Below are positions 33,863-43,105 of a stretch of 64,000 bases of DNA, in pieces (the stretch's first letter is position 1; every line of letters begins with the position of its first letter). The translations under genes and the position numbers were made by a program. The stretch is taken from the NCBI GenBank assembly GCA_031431195.1, contig JANPCU010000008.1, positions 1 through 64,000 of the forward strand, read 5' to 3'. Under the pieces are notes generated by a model, which was not told where the DNA came from, did no database searches, and saw only the letters and a program-made list of their open reading frames with translations. The stretch comes from TH-plancto1 sp031431195. Lineage in GTDB: Bacteria > Planctomycetota > Planctomycetia > Planctomycetales > Planctomycetaceae.

Positions 33863-35314
33863 ATGAACAACTCATCGAACTCTTCTGGTCCCGCGATTGT
33901 CTGGTTTCGCCAAGACCTGCGTCTGGTGGATAATCCCGCGCTGGCACACGCCCTCGCGAAGCACTCGTCAGTGATTCCGGTCTACATTCATGGCCCCCAG
34001 GAAGAAGGAACATGGCAACCTGGTGGAGCAACACGCTGGTGGTTGCAGCATTCGCTGGACTCGCTCGCGCGCGACCTGCATCTCAAGGGGTCGCAGCTGG
34101 TGCTGCGGTCTGGCCCCGCGCTGTCAGTGTTGAAGACTCTCATTCAGGAAACGGGAGCGACCGCCGTCTATTGGAACCGGCGTTACGAACCGGCCAGCAT
34201 CGCTCGGGATCAGACGGTGAAGACGGAACTGCGCCGCGTGGGGCTGTCGGTGCAGAGCTTTAATGGATCGCTGTTGTTTGAACCGTGGGAGGTGGCGACC
34301 AAGACGGGCGGGCCGTATCAAGTCTTCACGCCATTCTGGAAGTCGTGCCTCGCGAAGCCCCTCGATTGCGAGCTGATTCCCAGTCCCGAAGCCATCCCCA
34401 GCCCGGCGCAATGGCCCGCATCGGAGTCACTGCTCAACTGGAAATTACTACCGCGATTGAAGTGGGATGCAGGCTTCCATGAGGGCTGGTCGCCCGGTGA
34501 AGCGGGAGCCGCCGCAAACCTCGCCCGGTTTCTGAAGCAGGCTGTCTCGACTTATCGCGAGGGACGCAACAACCCCGGCCAACCGGGCACATCGCGTCTG
34601 TCTCCGCATCTGCATTTTGGCGAGATTGGTCCGCGTCAGGTCTGGCACGCTGTGCATGCGGCGTTTCGCGGGCAGCCGCACGACGACGCCCGCACGTTCC
34701 TCTCGGAGATCGGCTGGCGAGAGTTCGCCTATCACATCCTGTTTCATTTTCCGCAAACGCCAGTCTCACCGCTACGAACTGACTTTGTGCGATTTCCCTG
34801 GGAGACGGATGCCACTCAGCTGCGAGCCTGGCAGCGCGGGATGACGGGATACCCGATTGTCGACGCGGGGATGCGCGAGCTGTGGACCACGGGGTGGATG
34901 CACAATCGAGTGCGGATGATCGTGGGGTCGTTCCTGACCAAGGATCTGCGCATCTCCTGGACCGAGGGAGCGCACTGGTTCTGGGATACGTTGCTCGATG
35001 CGGATCTGGCCAGCAACACGATGGGCTGGCAGTGGATCGGCGGGTGTGGGGCCGATGCCGCCCCATATTTCCGAGTCTTTAACCCGATGACGCAAGGGGA
35101 GAAGTTCGACCCCGAGGGGACATACGTCCGGCGCTGGATTCCCGAGATCGCCCAGCTGACCAATCGCTCGATTCATCAGCCGTGGATGGCTTCGAGCGAA
35201 GAGCTGTATCGCGCGGGCGTTCAGCTGGGCACGACCTATCCCGAGCCGATCGTGGATCATGCCGAGGCCCGCGTTCAGGCACTCGCGGCATTCGGGATGC
35301 TGAAGGAGCGGTAA
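33863..35314 (+). CDS. phrB: Deoxyribodipyrimidine photolyase
   Basis: Light-driven repair of cyclobutane pyrimidine dimers. 483 aa from ATG 33863. The N-terminal antenna domain starts IVWFRQDLRLVDNPAL. The C-terminal FAD domain shows TSRLSPHLHFGEIGPRQVW, EIGWREFAYHILFHFP, MRELWTTGWMHNRVRMIVGS, NTMGWQWIGGCGADAAPYFR and FNPMTQGEKFDPEGTYVRRW, matching CPD photolyases more than cryptochromes. A shielding role against light fits a surface-water organism, by inference. No partner gene is adjacent. Confidence 0.95.
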   Translation: MNNSSNSSGPAIVWFRQDLRLVDNPALAHALAKHSSVIPVYIHGPQEEGTWQPGGATRWWLQHSLDSLARDLHLKGSQLVLRSGPALSVLKTLIQETGATAVYWNRRYEPASIARDQTVKTELRRVGLSVQSFNGSLLFEPWEVATKTGGPYQVFTPFWKSCLAKPLDCELIPSPEAIPSPAQWPASESLLNWKLLPRLKWDAGFHEGWSPGEAGAAANLARFLKQAVSTYREGRNNPGQPGTSRLSPHLHFGEIGPRQVWHAVHAAFRGQPHDDARTFLSEIGWREFAYHILFHFPQTPVSPLRTDFVRFPWETDATQLRAWQRGMTGYPIVDAGMRELWTTGWMHNRVRMIVGSFLTKDLRISWTEGAHWFWDTLLDADLASNTMGWQWIGGCGADAAPYFRVFNPMTQGEKFDPEGTYVRRWIPEIAQLTNRSIHQPWMASSEELYRAGVQLGTTYPEPIVDHAEARVQALAAFGMLKER

Positions 35315-35442
35315 AGCATGCCACGCTAGAGTTCGTGCCGAGAAGTAGAACGGACACCAAATCCATTCCGCCCCGCATTCGAACAGATTCAGAATTGCAT
35401 TTCAGGAAAGGCAGATAGGAATATCCGCCCCACAGAGAAGTG

Positions 35443-35464
35443 GCACAGACATTCCCGTCTGTGC
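35443..35464. repeat. REP palindrome GCACAGAC-GTCTGTGC
   Basis: GCACAGAC (35443-35450), ATTCCC, GTCTGTGC (35457-35464). Close in design to GGGCAGGCA-TTCC-TGCCTGCCC at 48909-48930. Confidence 0.8.
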
Positions 35465-35671
35465 GAACTGAGGAGAGGTGCTGAATCTGCCCGATCCCGT
35501 CAGCTGTGCATACGAAAAGTCGGCGGGGTGGGCGCAGAGTTCTGAAGGGGGGCCTTCCTCTGCGACCTCTGCGTTTTCATTCCCGGTCGGAGGAAACGTA
35601 CCCGCCACACTCCTTCCGAAGTCTCGCGAGTACGTCTCCACGGGCCGATCGTCTCACACCACTTGGGCCAC

Positions 35672-36065
35672 CGAGTGCGAGACGCACTTCATGATTGTTT
35701 CCGACGATCGCGCGCTGATCTCCTGATGATCGGGTGATTCTCGCCGCTGGCCATGGAGGCCGTGGCCACACCAGATCCAGGGGAGCCTGGTGCGGGACCA
35801 GCGTCATCGCCGGGACGGACGTGTTCCCCGCGTCGGGGTGGGAGCTTTCTGGTCGGCGAAGGACCAGAGTGGAAACGCAGGGGCGCAGAGGACGCGGAGA
35901 ATCTTTGGGGGCGAGTGAGGCTGCCTCCCGGTCGACGGAACATCTCGACTCGGTTCTTTTTTTCTCTGCGCTCTCAGCGTCCTCTGCGTTTCACACTCCC
36001 CCTGACGGGAGTCTGTGCGGAGTTCCATGTGCCGTCGCTGGAAACGCAATGTGTGTCTCGCACAC
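35672..36065 (-). repeat. Dispersed ~400-bp repeat, copy B (reversed)
   Basis: Reverse-complement copy of the elements at 5921 and 53470. Ends: CGAGTGCGAGACGCACT (35672) and GTGTGTCTCGCACAC (36051-36065). The inner inverted pair is GTGGAAACGCAGGGGCGCAG / GCGTCCTCTGCGTTTCACAC. The conserved block reads GGGACCAGCGTCATC ... GACGGACGTGTTCCC on this strand. A frame starting at MTLVPHQA (35807 leftward) is shared with copy C. Confidence 0.85.
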
Positions 36066-36082
36066 GGGGCCACCCGCTGCGT

Positions 36083-36865
36083 TCAACTGAACTTGACCTG
36101 AAACCCTGAGATCATCATCCCGCCATCGACCGTGAGGGTTTGACCCGTGACGAGTTGACTGCCGGTGACCAGACTGACAATCCCCTCGGCGATGTCAGCG
36201 GGGGTACAGACCTTGCCCAGCGGCAAAGTGTTCTCGTAGGACGCGACCAGTCCCTCGTAGCGGTCCCCCAGACCGTTCTTCGTCCAGCGTCCCGCGATAA
36301 ACCCAGGGGCGATCCCGTTGACGCGAATCTGCGGTGCCAACGTACGGGCTAGCGACACCGTCAAGTTGTCGATGGCCGCCTTCGTACAGCAATACGGGAT
36401 CGAACTCCCCTGTCCCAGTTGGGCGGCGACGCTGCTGACGTTGATAATCTGGCCACCCCCCGAGGCGAGCATCGGCTCTCTTACCGCACGGGCACAATGG
36501 AATGGCCCAATCACGTTGACTTGATACAGACGTTGCCAGACTTCATCAGTGGCCTGGTCGAGTTCGGAGAACGGGATGAACTCGGTGGTCCCCGCGCAGT
36601 TCACCAGCAGATCGATCCGACCGTATTCCTGCATCGTCCGAGCCACCAGAGCCCGGCACGCTGCATCATCGGCCACATCGGCCTGCACCGCGATCGCGTT
36701 CCCACCCGCAGCTGCGATTTCGGCGACGGTCGCATCTGCCTCGGCTTTCGAACGCGAGTAGTTGACCACCACCGACCAGCCGAGCTTGGCGAGTTGCAAG
36801 GAGGTCGCCTGGCCCACGCCGGTGCCTCCCCCGGTGATAATCGCTACGAAATGGTTTGCGGGCAT
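36083..36865 (-). CDS. Short-chain dehydrogenase/reductase
   Basis: NAD(P)(H)-dependent oxidoreductase of the classical SDR family, FabG-like, 260 aa from ATG 36865 (MPANHFVAIITGGG). Cofactor site TGGGTGVGQA near the N-terminus, NYSRSKAEAD at the second strand end, VNCAGTTEFIPF, catalytic serine region INVSSVAAQ and the active pair in IPYCCTKAAIDN (Y-x-x-x-K). GIAPGFIAGRWTKNG and LTVDGGMMISG close the fold. Substrate unknown (3-oxoacyl chain or sugar alcohol). It ends beside repeat copy B and is followed upstream by a REP at 37049. Confidence 0.92.
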   Translation of the reverse strand: MPANHFVAIITGGGTGVGQATSLQLAKLGWSVVVNYSRSKAEADATVAEIAAAGGNAIAVQADVADDAACRALVARTMQEYGRIDLLVNCAGTTEFIPFSELDQATDEVWQRLYQVNVIGPFHCARAVREPMLASGGGQIINVSSVAAQLGQGSSIPYCCTKAAIDNLTVSLARTLAPQIRVNGIAPGFIAGRWTKNGLGDRYEGLVASYENTLPLGKVCTPADIAEGIVSLVTGSQLVTGQTLTVDGGMMISGFQVKFS

Positions 36866-37048
36866 ACGAGTGTCCTGTCTCACAATTCACAACCAACATT
36901 CCACGACCAGATTCGCCCCAGCGATTGTCGCGTCTGCCAATTTGTTGAATCCAGCGTTTCCACCGGAGACTTCCCTCATCACCGAAAGGGAGGTCACGGA
37001 TCGAGAGAGCTGAAATGGGATGGCGATCTCTGGATGTGATAATGCCCC

Positions 37049-37086
37049 GCCAAACTTCCGAAGTCTTCGAAGACTTCAGAAGTTTT
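37049..37086. repeat. REP palindrome (GACTTCCGAAGTC family)
   Basis: GCCAAACTTCCGAAGTCTTC and GAAGACTTCAGAAGTTTT, an imperfect member of the family at 21435, 33249 and 45441. Confidence 0.8.
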
Positions 37087-37106
37087 AGGTGAGAGAAGTC
37101 TGGCCA

Positions 37107-40100
37107 CTAGCGGTTGAACAGGAATGCCGACGTGTTAATCAGCGCCCACGCCAGGTCCTGCGCCGCCGTCAATCGGGCGTCCTTCAACTGGCCTTCGCTG
37201 AGCTGGACCGCCCGCTGAAGCCGGGCGAACTTGGGGTCGACGGGGAGCGGGAGTTGGGCCTCGACGAGCTGGGCCTTCAGACCGACCAACATGGCGTCCA
37301 GCGGGCGGGGCTTCTTGGCCTCGGCTTGAGCGGCCTGCAGTGCTTTGAGCGCCGCATCCTCCCCCCGGAAGAAGTCGAGCAGCGCCTTCTTCTGGGCGTC
37401 GTTCCGCTGATCGGCGGGCACTTTGACGATCTCAGTGATGTTGGCCGGGATGCCGAACAGCAGCGGCGGCTGGGCGGTCGTCGCGGACCAACGGAACTTA
37501 CCGATGGTGTGCGTCTTGTCCGTGTACCGCTGATCCATGAGGAACTGAATCACCACGGGCCCTTCGATATTGATCGGCTCGGAACACTCAAAGGTGGCCG
37601 TATGGTTCTTGCCCATTTCCGGATGAATCGCCCAGCCGTTGCTGGAATTGGGCGTCTGGCCATCGATCGCGGTGGCCACATCGAAGGTCCCCTGGCTGAA
37701 GTCGGCCTTGGCTCCTTGCAGCTTAATCTTCTGCTTCTTATCGGGCTGACCTTTCGGCCAGACCTCGATGGACAACTCCGTCAACACGAAATTTCCACCT
37801 GCCGAGCGACCAGGTCCCATGCCGCCCAAACGGGGATCCGCGAGAGCTTCCAGCCGGAAGCCGGTGATCCCCTTCAGTGCAGATTCTGTGATGACATCGT
37901 AGGTCACGAAGTCGGCGTTCGGGCCGCTGACGAAGATGACGTTATCAGCTTCCTTCTCGATCTTGGCATCGTTACTGACCTTCATCGGGCCGGGTTCGAG
38001 GACGTTCCACAAACTGCCGGATTGCTGCTGTTCCCAGGCGGTGAGCTTGGCGGGAATGGCGGCTTCGTGATCGGCCAGAGCCTTGTCGGCGGCGGCAAGC
38101 TTGGCCAAGGAATCGGCTTCGGCCTTCTCTTCCTTTTCCTTCACCGTAGCCCAGTAAGCGTCGTAGGCCGTCTGAGCCACGTTGATCTGGCCTTGTCGCA
38201 CCGCTTCCTTGGCGGTCACGGCGGGTTCAATCTCCTTCGAGTAGGTCTGAAACTCGGCCACGAGCTTCACGTGGTCTTCGGGCAGTTCCTTCAGTCGAGA
38301 GTTCGCCGCATCGACTTCAGTCGACCTCGCGGGCCGATTGAGGATTCGCATGAACAGCTCGTCGACCAGCTTCGAGTCGTCCGGCTGAGACGCTACGATC
38401 TGGGCGATCGCGTTCCCCGGCTGCGAGAGTGCATCGCCGACGGTCGGGCCGCTCATCAGCGCCATCACGGCTCCGAGCTGCACAGCGGAGGAGCGTTCGC
38501 ACTCGCAGGCACTCTCGCGCACAGGTCGCCCCGTGGTGGCCAGGAAGCCATCGGCGAGGTCGGTGCCGCTGTCGGGAATGGCTGCAGCGCGGACTCCTTC
38601 GGGCAGGCCCGGAATGTGAGTCTTCGATCCGGTCACGGCATACAAGCTGTCGAACAGCACTTCCGCAGGCAACCGCCGTGCGAGGGCATGCGAGTAGTTG
38701 GTGGTGTCGTCGGCGTTCCACTCGTTGGTGGCGACCGACCGTTGGTACGTCTGGCTTTTGCAGATCGCCTTGGTTAGTTGCTGGACATCGAACCCGGACT
38801 CTATGAACTTCTTGGTGAGGTAATCCAGCAGCTCAGGATTGGTCGGCGGATTGCCCGCGCGAATGTCATCGAGCGGCTCGATGATTCCGGCCCCCAGCAG
38901 GTAACCCCAGACGCGGTTGGTGTAGCTCTTGGCGAAATACTGGTTGTCCGGCGAGGTGATCCAGTTGGCCAACTCGTCACGCCGGGTGGCGTTCGGGGGC
39001 GTCTCATGCTTTGCCGGGTACGGGAAGGTCGGCGGAGCCACGGCGCTGGTCCGCAGGTGGGTCGTCTCGCCATCGGGCTTCTCGAACACATCTTCCCACA
39101 GCGGCTTGGCCCCTTCGACAGCGGTGCCGCCGATGTCGCCCGCGGCGTTCTTGGGGTCGCGCTGCAACCCAACTCGCGAGAAGTAGGCGGTGGTCTGGTA
39201 ATACTGGTCCTGGGTCCAGCGCTCGAACGGATGGTCGTGGCACTTGTTGCAGTTGAACCGCACCGCCAGGAACAGGTGCGTCGTGTTTTCCATCATCAGG
39301 TCGGGATCGCGGAGAATCTTGTAGTACCCCGCCGGCGGGTTCTCCTTGGTTGATCCGTTGGCGGTGATGATCTTGTGGCACAGCTGATCGTACGGCGTGT
39401 TCGCGGCGATCTCTTTGCGAATCCAATCGCGATAGAGTTTGGCCCCCTCGCCGCCGAGGAACTTGCCGTTCACCTGAAGCAGGTCGGCCCACTTATTGGC
39501 GTGGAACTCGATGTAAGAATCGCTGCCGACGAGTTTGTCGACGAGTTCATCGCGTTTGACCTTCATGTCGCGGGGATCCGCGACGAAGGCCCGGACCTCA
39601 TCCGCGCTCGGCGGCAACCCCGTCAAGTCGAGAGTCACACGACGCACGAATTCGTAGTCATCGCACAAGCCCGACGAGAGAATCTTCATCCGCTCCAGCT
39701 TGCGGGCCACGAGGGTATCAATCTCGCTCCAAGCGGCAGGCTCCTGCCAGACAAATCCGGTGCGGTCGCCCATCGCGGTCACAGTGGTCGCAGCATAGGC
39801 CCCCTCGTAGCGAGCGAGGATCGGAGCCTCCCCACGACGCAGAGTGGTGACGACACCGTGGGCGTTCGAGACAGCCACTTCCATGTTCCCCGTTTCGAGG
39901 AACGATTCGGCGGTCACATCGCGCGTGGCCCCATCGGTGTAGGTCGCGACGACACGCATCTGCTGCTTGCCACCGATCAGTTGAATGATCGGATTGACGG
40001 GCAGTACCTCAATCTTGGCGACGCGTGGAGATTCGAGGTCGAGCTTAGCTCCCTCGGCAATCCACTGCCGCAGAATGCGGTACTGAATGCTGTCCTGCTT

Positions 40101-42203
40101 GACGACCTGCCCGCCGACATGCGGCACAGCTCCCGTCGCCTTGAGCAGCATGAGACTGTCGTCTGGCGAGGCGAGGTTCACGCGCCGCGACCCGTGGTCA
40201 TCGGTCAGCGCCCGCAGGTCATAGATCGGGTCGTACCCGCGCAGCGAGAGCTTGAACCCGTTTTTGCCGTCCTTCGATCCGTGGCAGGTGCCCGCGTTGC
40301 AGCCGACCTTGGACATGATCGGAGTCACGTCGCGGATGTAGCTCACTGGGCTGTTCGCGGCGATGCCGGTGACAGCGACTGGGATCGTGGCCTTTTGTCC
40401 GGCGACTTCGATGGCCAGTTGACCTGGCCCGTCGGCAGCGGCTCGGACTCGCCCCTGCGGGCTCACGGTTGCGGCGCTTCCCGCCATCTGGAACTGCGCC
40501 ATGCGGGTCAGGTCGACACGATCACCGGTGTTCAGGATGCCGGTGATCAGCAGCTGGGTGTAGCCGATATTGCCGACGAGTTGGATCTGCGGCGGGATGA
40601 CTTCGATCGAAGCGACCGTGGTGCCGTCGGGCAGGGTCTCGCCAATGGCCGCTTCCGAGCTGACATAGTCGACACCCTTGGCGGCATCAGCGACCACGGC
40701 TGCGGCAGCGACCGGGATGGCTGGGAATTCGCTGGCGACTTTACCGTCAGCGGCATTGAACAGGCGAATGATCCCGTCTTCACCGCCCGCCGCGATCTTC
40801 GTACCGTCGGGCGAGAAGGCGAGCGAGTAGAGGCTGGTGTTCACTTCGGCCTGAGCCAGTACTGCGACGTTTGCGGTGACGTACTCCTTGAGTCGCTTCT
40901 TCTCGTCGCCGTTCTGGCTGTCGGCGACCTTGCCCACGATCCCCTTGATGTCGGCGGGCATTTCGCTGTCGAACTCCGCCGAGTAAATGAACAGCTGCCC
41001 CTGACGATTCAAACTCGACACAGCTGCGATTCGCTTGCCATCGGGAGCGTAGTCGGCATCGAAGATACGACCGCGCATGGCCGGGAACTGCCGCATCAGG
41101 TTGGCATCGTCCCCGATCACCCGCGAGGTCACACGCTGCATGCGATAGATACGCGGTACACCATCGGAACCCCCGATGAGGATTTCGTCCTTGGTCGGGT
41201 GGCGGGTCAGAGCCTGCACTCCGCCCTTGAGGGCTCCCGGAGTGATCGACGAGATGTTGTCCATGAACCGCTGCGTCTTCACGTCATACAGCTTCGAACT
41301 CATGTCGCGACCGATTGAGGCCATATACGCCCCATCCACAGAGAACGCGGTGCCCACGGCCCAGTCATCGTGGGCCATGTTGAAGAACACCTGGGCTCCG
41401 CTCGTGGAATCAAACGCGCGCACGACCTTGTCCGAGCAACCGATGGCGATCAGCTTCCCATCCGGAGCCCAGCTGGCCCCATAGATGGTGTCGTAGGTCA
41501 CTGGCACGGAGAGAGTCAGCTTCGGCTTAAGTTCCTCGCCCTCGTAGAGATCCCAGACCTGCAACTCACCCATCCGGCAGGGCAACCCGCCAGAGACCGC
41601 GAGTCGCTTGCCGTCCGGCGAAAACCGGGCCGACTCGATGCGTTCACTCAGGCCGACCAGACGCGCGGCGAGGCCCGAGCCGTCCGCCTTGTGCAGCAGC
41701 ACTTCATGGAACCCCGAGACCGCGATCAGCTGGCCGTTGGGCGAGTAGTCGAGCGACGTAATCACCGGCAACCGCGAATAGGTCGGCGGGTGTTCCTGGT
41801 CGATCTTCGAGACCGCGTTGGCCGGGGTATCGTCGGTCGCTCCCTGCTCGACCCACTTCCGGATCAGGTCGATCTCCACCTGCGAGAGCGGGGCCTTGTC
41901 CTTGGGCATCTCCGCTTTGCCGTCCTTGAGCGTAATCTCCGCCAGCAGATGGCTGGCGTCGGGCTGTCCGGGGACGATCGCCTTGTCACCGCTCTCGCCG
42001 CCTTGCAGCAGGCGGTCGAACGAGGTCATCACGAAGCCGCCGCCGGCTTTTGCGGGCTGATGGCAGCCCTGACACTGGGCCTGGAAGATCGGGCGAATCT
42101 GCTTGTAGAAGCTGACCTTGTCAGCAGCGGCATCATCAGCGGATGCAAGAGAAGCGAGACCGACACACGACCACATGAGAGCGAAAACACTCGTGCGGAG
42201 CAT
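37107..42203 (-). CDS. Giant secreted PSCyt1 / WD40 / Ig-like / DUF1549 / DUF1553 protein
   Basis: 1,698 aa from ATG 42203 (MLRTSVFALMWSCVGLASLASA, signal peptide). Domain order: cytochrome-like PSCyt1 with CQGCHQ; WD40 propeller (for example SLAFSPDGTKIAAGGEDG, SARFSPDGKRLAVSG); a second haem-type site in KVGCNAGTCHGSKDG; Ig-like/BIG-type segment (VVATYTDGATRDVTAESFLE); DUF1549 (RVTLDLTGLPPSADEVRAF, third site FNCNKCHDHPFERW); DUF1553 (ANWITSPDNQYFAKSYTNR). DUF1553 is interrupted by a charged coiled-coil (TVKEKEEKAEADSLAKLAAA) and a beta domain (GFRLEALADPRLGG), then resumes with the hallmark end DLAWALINTSAFLFNR. Periplasmic, possibly redox-linked; its real chemistry is unknown. Unusually, no DUF1501 gene adjoins it. 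Confidence 0.9.
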   Translation of the reverse strand: MLRTSVFALMWSCVGLASLASADDAAADKVSFYKQIRPIFQAQCQGCHQPAKAGGGFVMTSFDRLLQGGESGDKAIVPGQPDASHLLAEITLKDGKAEMPKDKAPLSQVEIDLIRKWVEQGATDDTPANAVSKIDQEHPPTYSRLPVITSLDYSPNGQLIAVSGFHEVLLHKADGSGLAARLVGLSERIESARFSPDGKRLAVSGGLPCRMGELQVWDLYEGEELKPKLTLSVPVTYDTIYGASWAPDGKLIAIGCSDKVVRAFDSTSGAQVFFNMAHDDWAVGTAFSVDGAYMASIGRDMSSKLYDVKTQRFMDNISSITPGALKGGVQALTRHPTKDEILIGGSDGVPRIYRMQRVTSRVIGDDANLMRQFPAMRGRIFDADYAPDGKRIAAVSSLNRQGQLFIYSAEFDSEMPADIKGIVGKVADSQNGDEKKRLKEYVTANVAVLAQAEVNTSLYSLAFSPDGTKIAAGGEDGIIRLFNAADGKVASEFPAIPVAAAAVVADAAKGVDYVSSEAAIGETLPDGTTVASIEVIPPQIQLVGNIGYTQLLITGILNTGDRVDLTRMAQFQMAGSAATVSPQGRVRAAADGPGQLAIEVAGQKATIPVAVTGIAANSPVSYIRDVTPIMSKVGCNAGTCHGSKDGKNGFKLSLRGYDPIYDLRALTDDHGSRRVNLASPDDSLMLLKATGAVPHVGGQVVKQDSIQYRILRQWIAEGAKLDLESPRVAKIEVLPVNPIIQLIGGKQQMRVVATYTDGATRDVTAESFLETGNMEVAVSNAHGVVTTLRRGEAPILARYEGAYAATTVTAMGDRTGFVWQEPAAWSEIDTLVARKLERMKILSSGLCDDYEFVRRVTLDLTGLPPSADEVRAFVADPRDMKVKRDELVDKLVGSDSYIEFHANKWADLLQVNGKFLGGEGAKLYRDWIRKEIAANTPYDQLCHKIITANGSTKENPPAGYYKILRDPDLMMENTTHLFLAVRFNCNKCHDHPFERWTQDQYYQTTAYFSRVGLQRDPKNAAGDIGGTAVEGAKPLWEDVFEKPDGETTHLRTSAVAPPTFPYPAKHETPPNATRRDELANWITSPDNQYFAKSYTNRVWGYLLGAGIIEPLDDIRAGNPPTNPELLDYLTKKFIESGFDVQQLTKAICKSQTYQRSVATNEWNADDTTNYSHALARRLPAEVLFDSLYAVTGSKTHIPGLPEGVRAAAIPDSGTDLADGFLATTGRPVRESACECERSSAVQLGAVMALMSGPTVGDALSQPGNAIAQIVASQPDDSKLVDELFMRILNRPARSTEVDAANSRLKELPEDHVKLVAEFQTYSKEIEPAVTAKEAVRQGQINVAQTAYDAYWATVKEKEEKAEADSLAKLAAADKALADHEAAIPAKLTAWEQQQSGSLWNVLEPGPMKVSNDAKIEKEADNVIFVSGPNADFVTYDVITESALKGITGFRLEALADPRLGGMGPGRSAGGNFVLTELSIEVWPKGQPDKKQKIKLQGAKADFSQGTFDVATAIDGQTPNSSNGWAIHPEMGKNHTATFECSEPINIEGPVVIQFLMDQRYTDKTHTIGKFRWSATTAQPPLLFGIPANITEIVKVPADQRNDAQKKALLDFFRGEDAALKALQAAQAEAKKPRPLDAMLVGLKAQLVEAQLPLPVDPKFARLQRAVQLSEGQLKDARLTAAQDLAWALINTSAFLFNR

Positions 42204-42280
42204 GGACAACACCTTCGGAATGAGCGAGGCGGGCTCGGCGACTCTGAGTGAGTACGCCGACGGCACAAGGCGGGAGAAAA

Positions 42281-42304
42281 GCCCAGAGGTTGCAACCTCT
42301 GGGC
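42281..42304. repeat. Perfect 24-bp palindrome
   Basis: GCCCAGAGGTTG followed directly by CAACCTCTGGGC. It lies 78 bp before the ATG of the giant PSCyt1/PSD1 gene, probably in its 5' leader. Similar in design to 23245-23270. Confidence 0.8.
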
Positions 42305-42432
42305 CTTCAGATCTGTCACGTTATCACCCGACGCATCAGCGATCAAGCATAAAACCGGACGACGGAGTCCACAGTGTGTGCAGCAGAAAAGTCGGCAGCT
42401 GTTTCCCGCAGTGCGTCATGACTCAAAAGGGG

Positions 42433-42539
42433 GAGCCGCAGATGAACACGGATGAACACAGATGAAGAGGCTCAACCACGAGGAATCATCGTCCGCGACT
42501 CATCTCTGATCTGTGTTCATCCGTGTTCATCTGCGGCTC
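42433..42539. repeat. 31-bp perfect inverted repeat
   Basis: GAGCCGCAGATGAACACGGA continuing to 42463 is exactly complemented at 42509-42539. A further single copy starts at 42737. Arms contain the 10-mer ATGAACACGG/ATGAACACAG in tandem. Confidence 0.92.
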
Positions 42540-42638
42540 AATAAGTCCGGGCTTTCTCTGTGTCATCTCTCTGCCGGCCGTTGGAACAGAGTGTCCGAAT
42601 CAAATCACGCTGCCGCCTCCGTGGCGATTTTCTGCCAC

Positions 42639-42695
42639 GGCCTACTTTTCTGATGCATACACGAGTCCCGGAGGGGCGTCAGAAAAATCGGTAGC
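42639..42695. repeat. REP-like hairpin (CTTTTCTGATGC family)
   Basis: GGCCTACTTTTCTGATGCAT and CGTCAGAAAAATCGGTAGCC face each other across TACACGAGTCCCGGAGGGG. Other copies lie at 30187-30236, 30459-30480 and 42366-42402. Confidence 0.75.
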
Positions 42696-42811
42696 CCATG
42701 AATTCACCAAGGAGACACGAAGAAACCCGAGAGTGGGTGAGCCGCAGATGAACACAGCTAAAAGCCGAGGTGAAATGAATCGCGAGCAATGCCCTCAGAG
42801 AGATGAGTCGA

Positions 42812-43069
42812 TTAGTCCGCACCGAGATCGTCGATGAAGCGGGCGTCGGGGTGGATGCGTTCGTACTCGATGCCCAGTTTCTCGGACACGATGCGTCGGA
42901 CCCCGAGGGCGATCTCGGGATCTGTGCCCGGTCCACAGCGGGTCAGGAACTCTGCATCGGAAATCGGGGGGAAACGACTCTCGAAGTCAAACGACTCTCG
43001 CTTCGCCAAAAAGCAGATCACGAACAAGCACACCAGAACGCACCCGATGCAAACCAAGATTGTTGTCAT
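42812..43069 (-). CDS. Membrane-anchored, truncated acyl-carrier-like protein
   Basis: 85 aa. One N-terminal membrane helix (ILVCIGCVLVCLFVICFLA) is followed by a soluble segment whose last 35 residues look like the first half of an acyl carrier protein: ALGVRRIVSEKLGIEYERIH, then FIDDLGAD. The protein stops (TAA) exactly where ACPs have the phosphopantetheine serine of the D-S-L motif, so it cannot carry a prosthetic group. The next codons do not resume the family. It sits 37 bp after the end of nadE's frame on the same strand, i.e. downstream of nadE. Whether it is a functional docking protein or a relic is unknown. Confidence 0.65.
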   Translation of the reverse strand: MTTILVCIGCVLVCLFVICFLAKRESFDFESRFPPISDAEFLTRCGPGTDPEIALGVRRIVSEKLGIEYERIHPDARFIDDLGAD

Positions 43070-43105
43070 GGGGGATGTCTCTCGATTCAGATGAGTCTGT
43101 GGTTC

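Noticed and set aside
39375..41318. Long open frame of 647 codons on the plus strand
   Set aside because: It lies wholly opposite the giant PSCyt1/PSD1 gene, whose minus-strand product has full family motifs. High GC at third positions keeps the shadow frame open.
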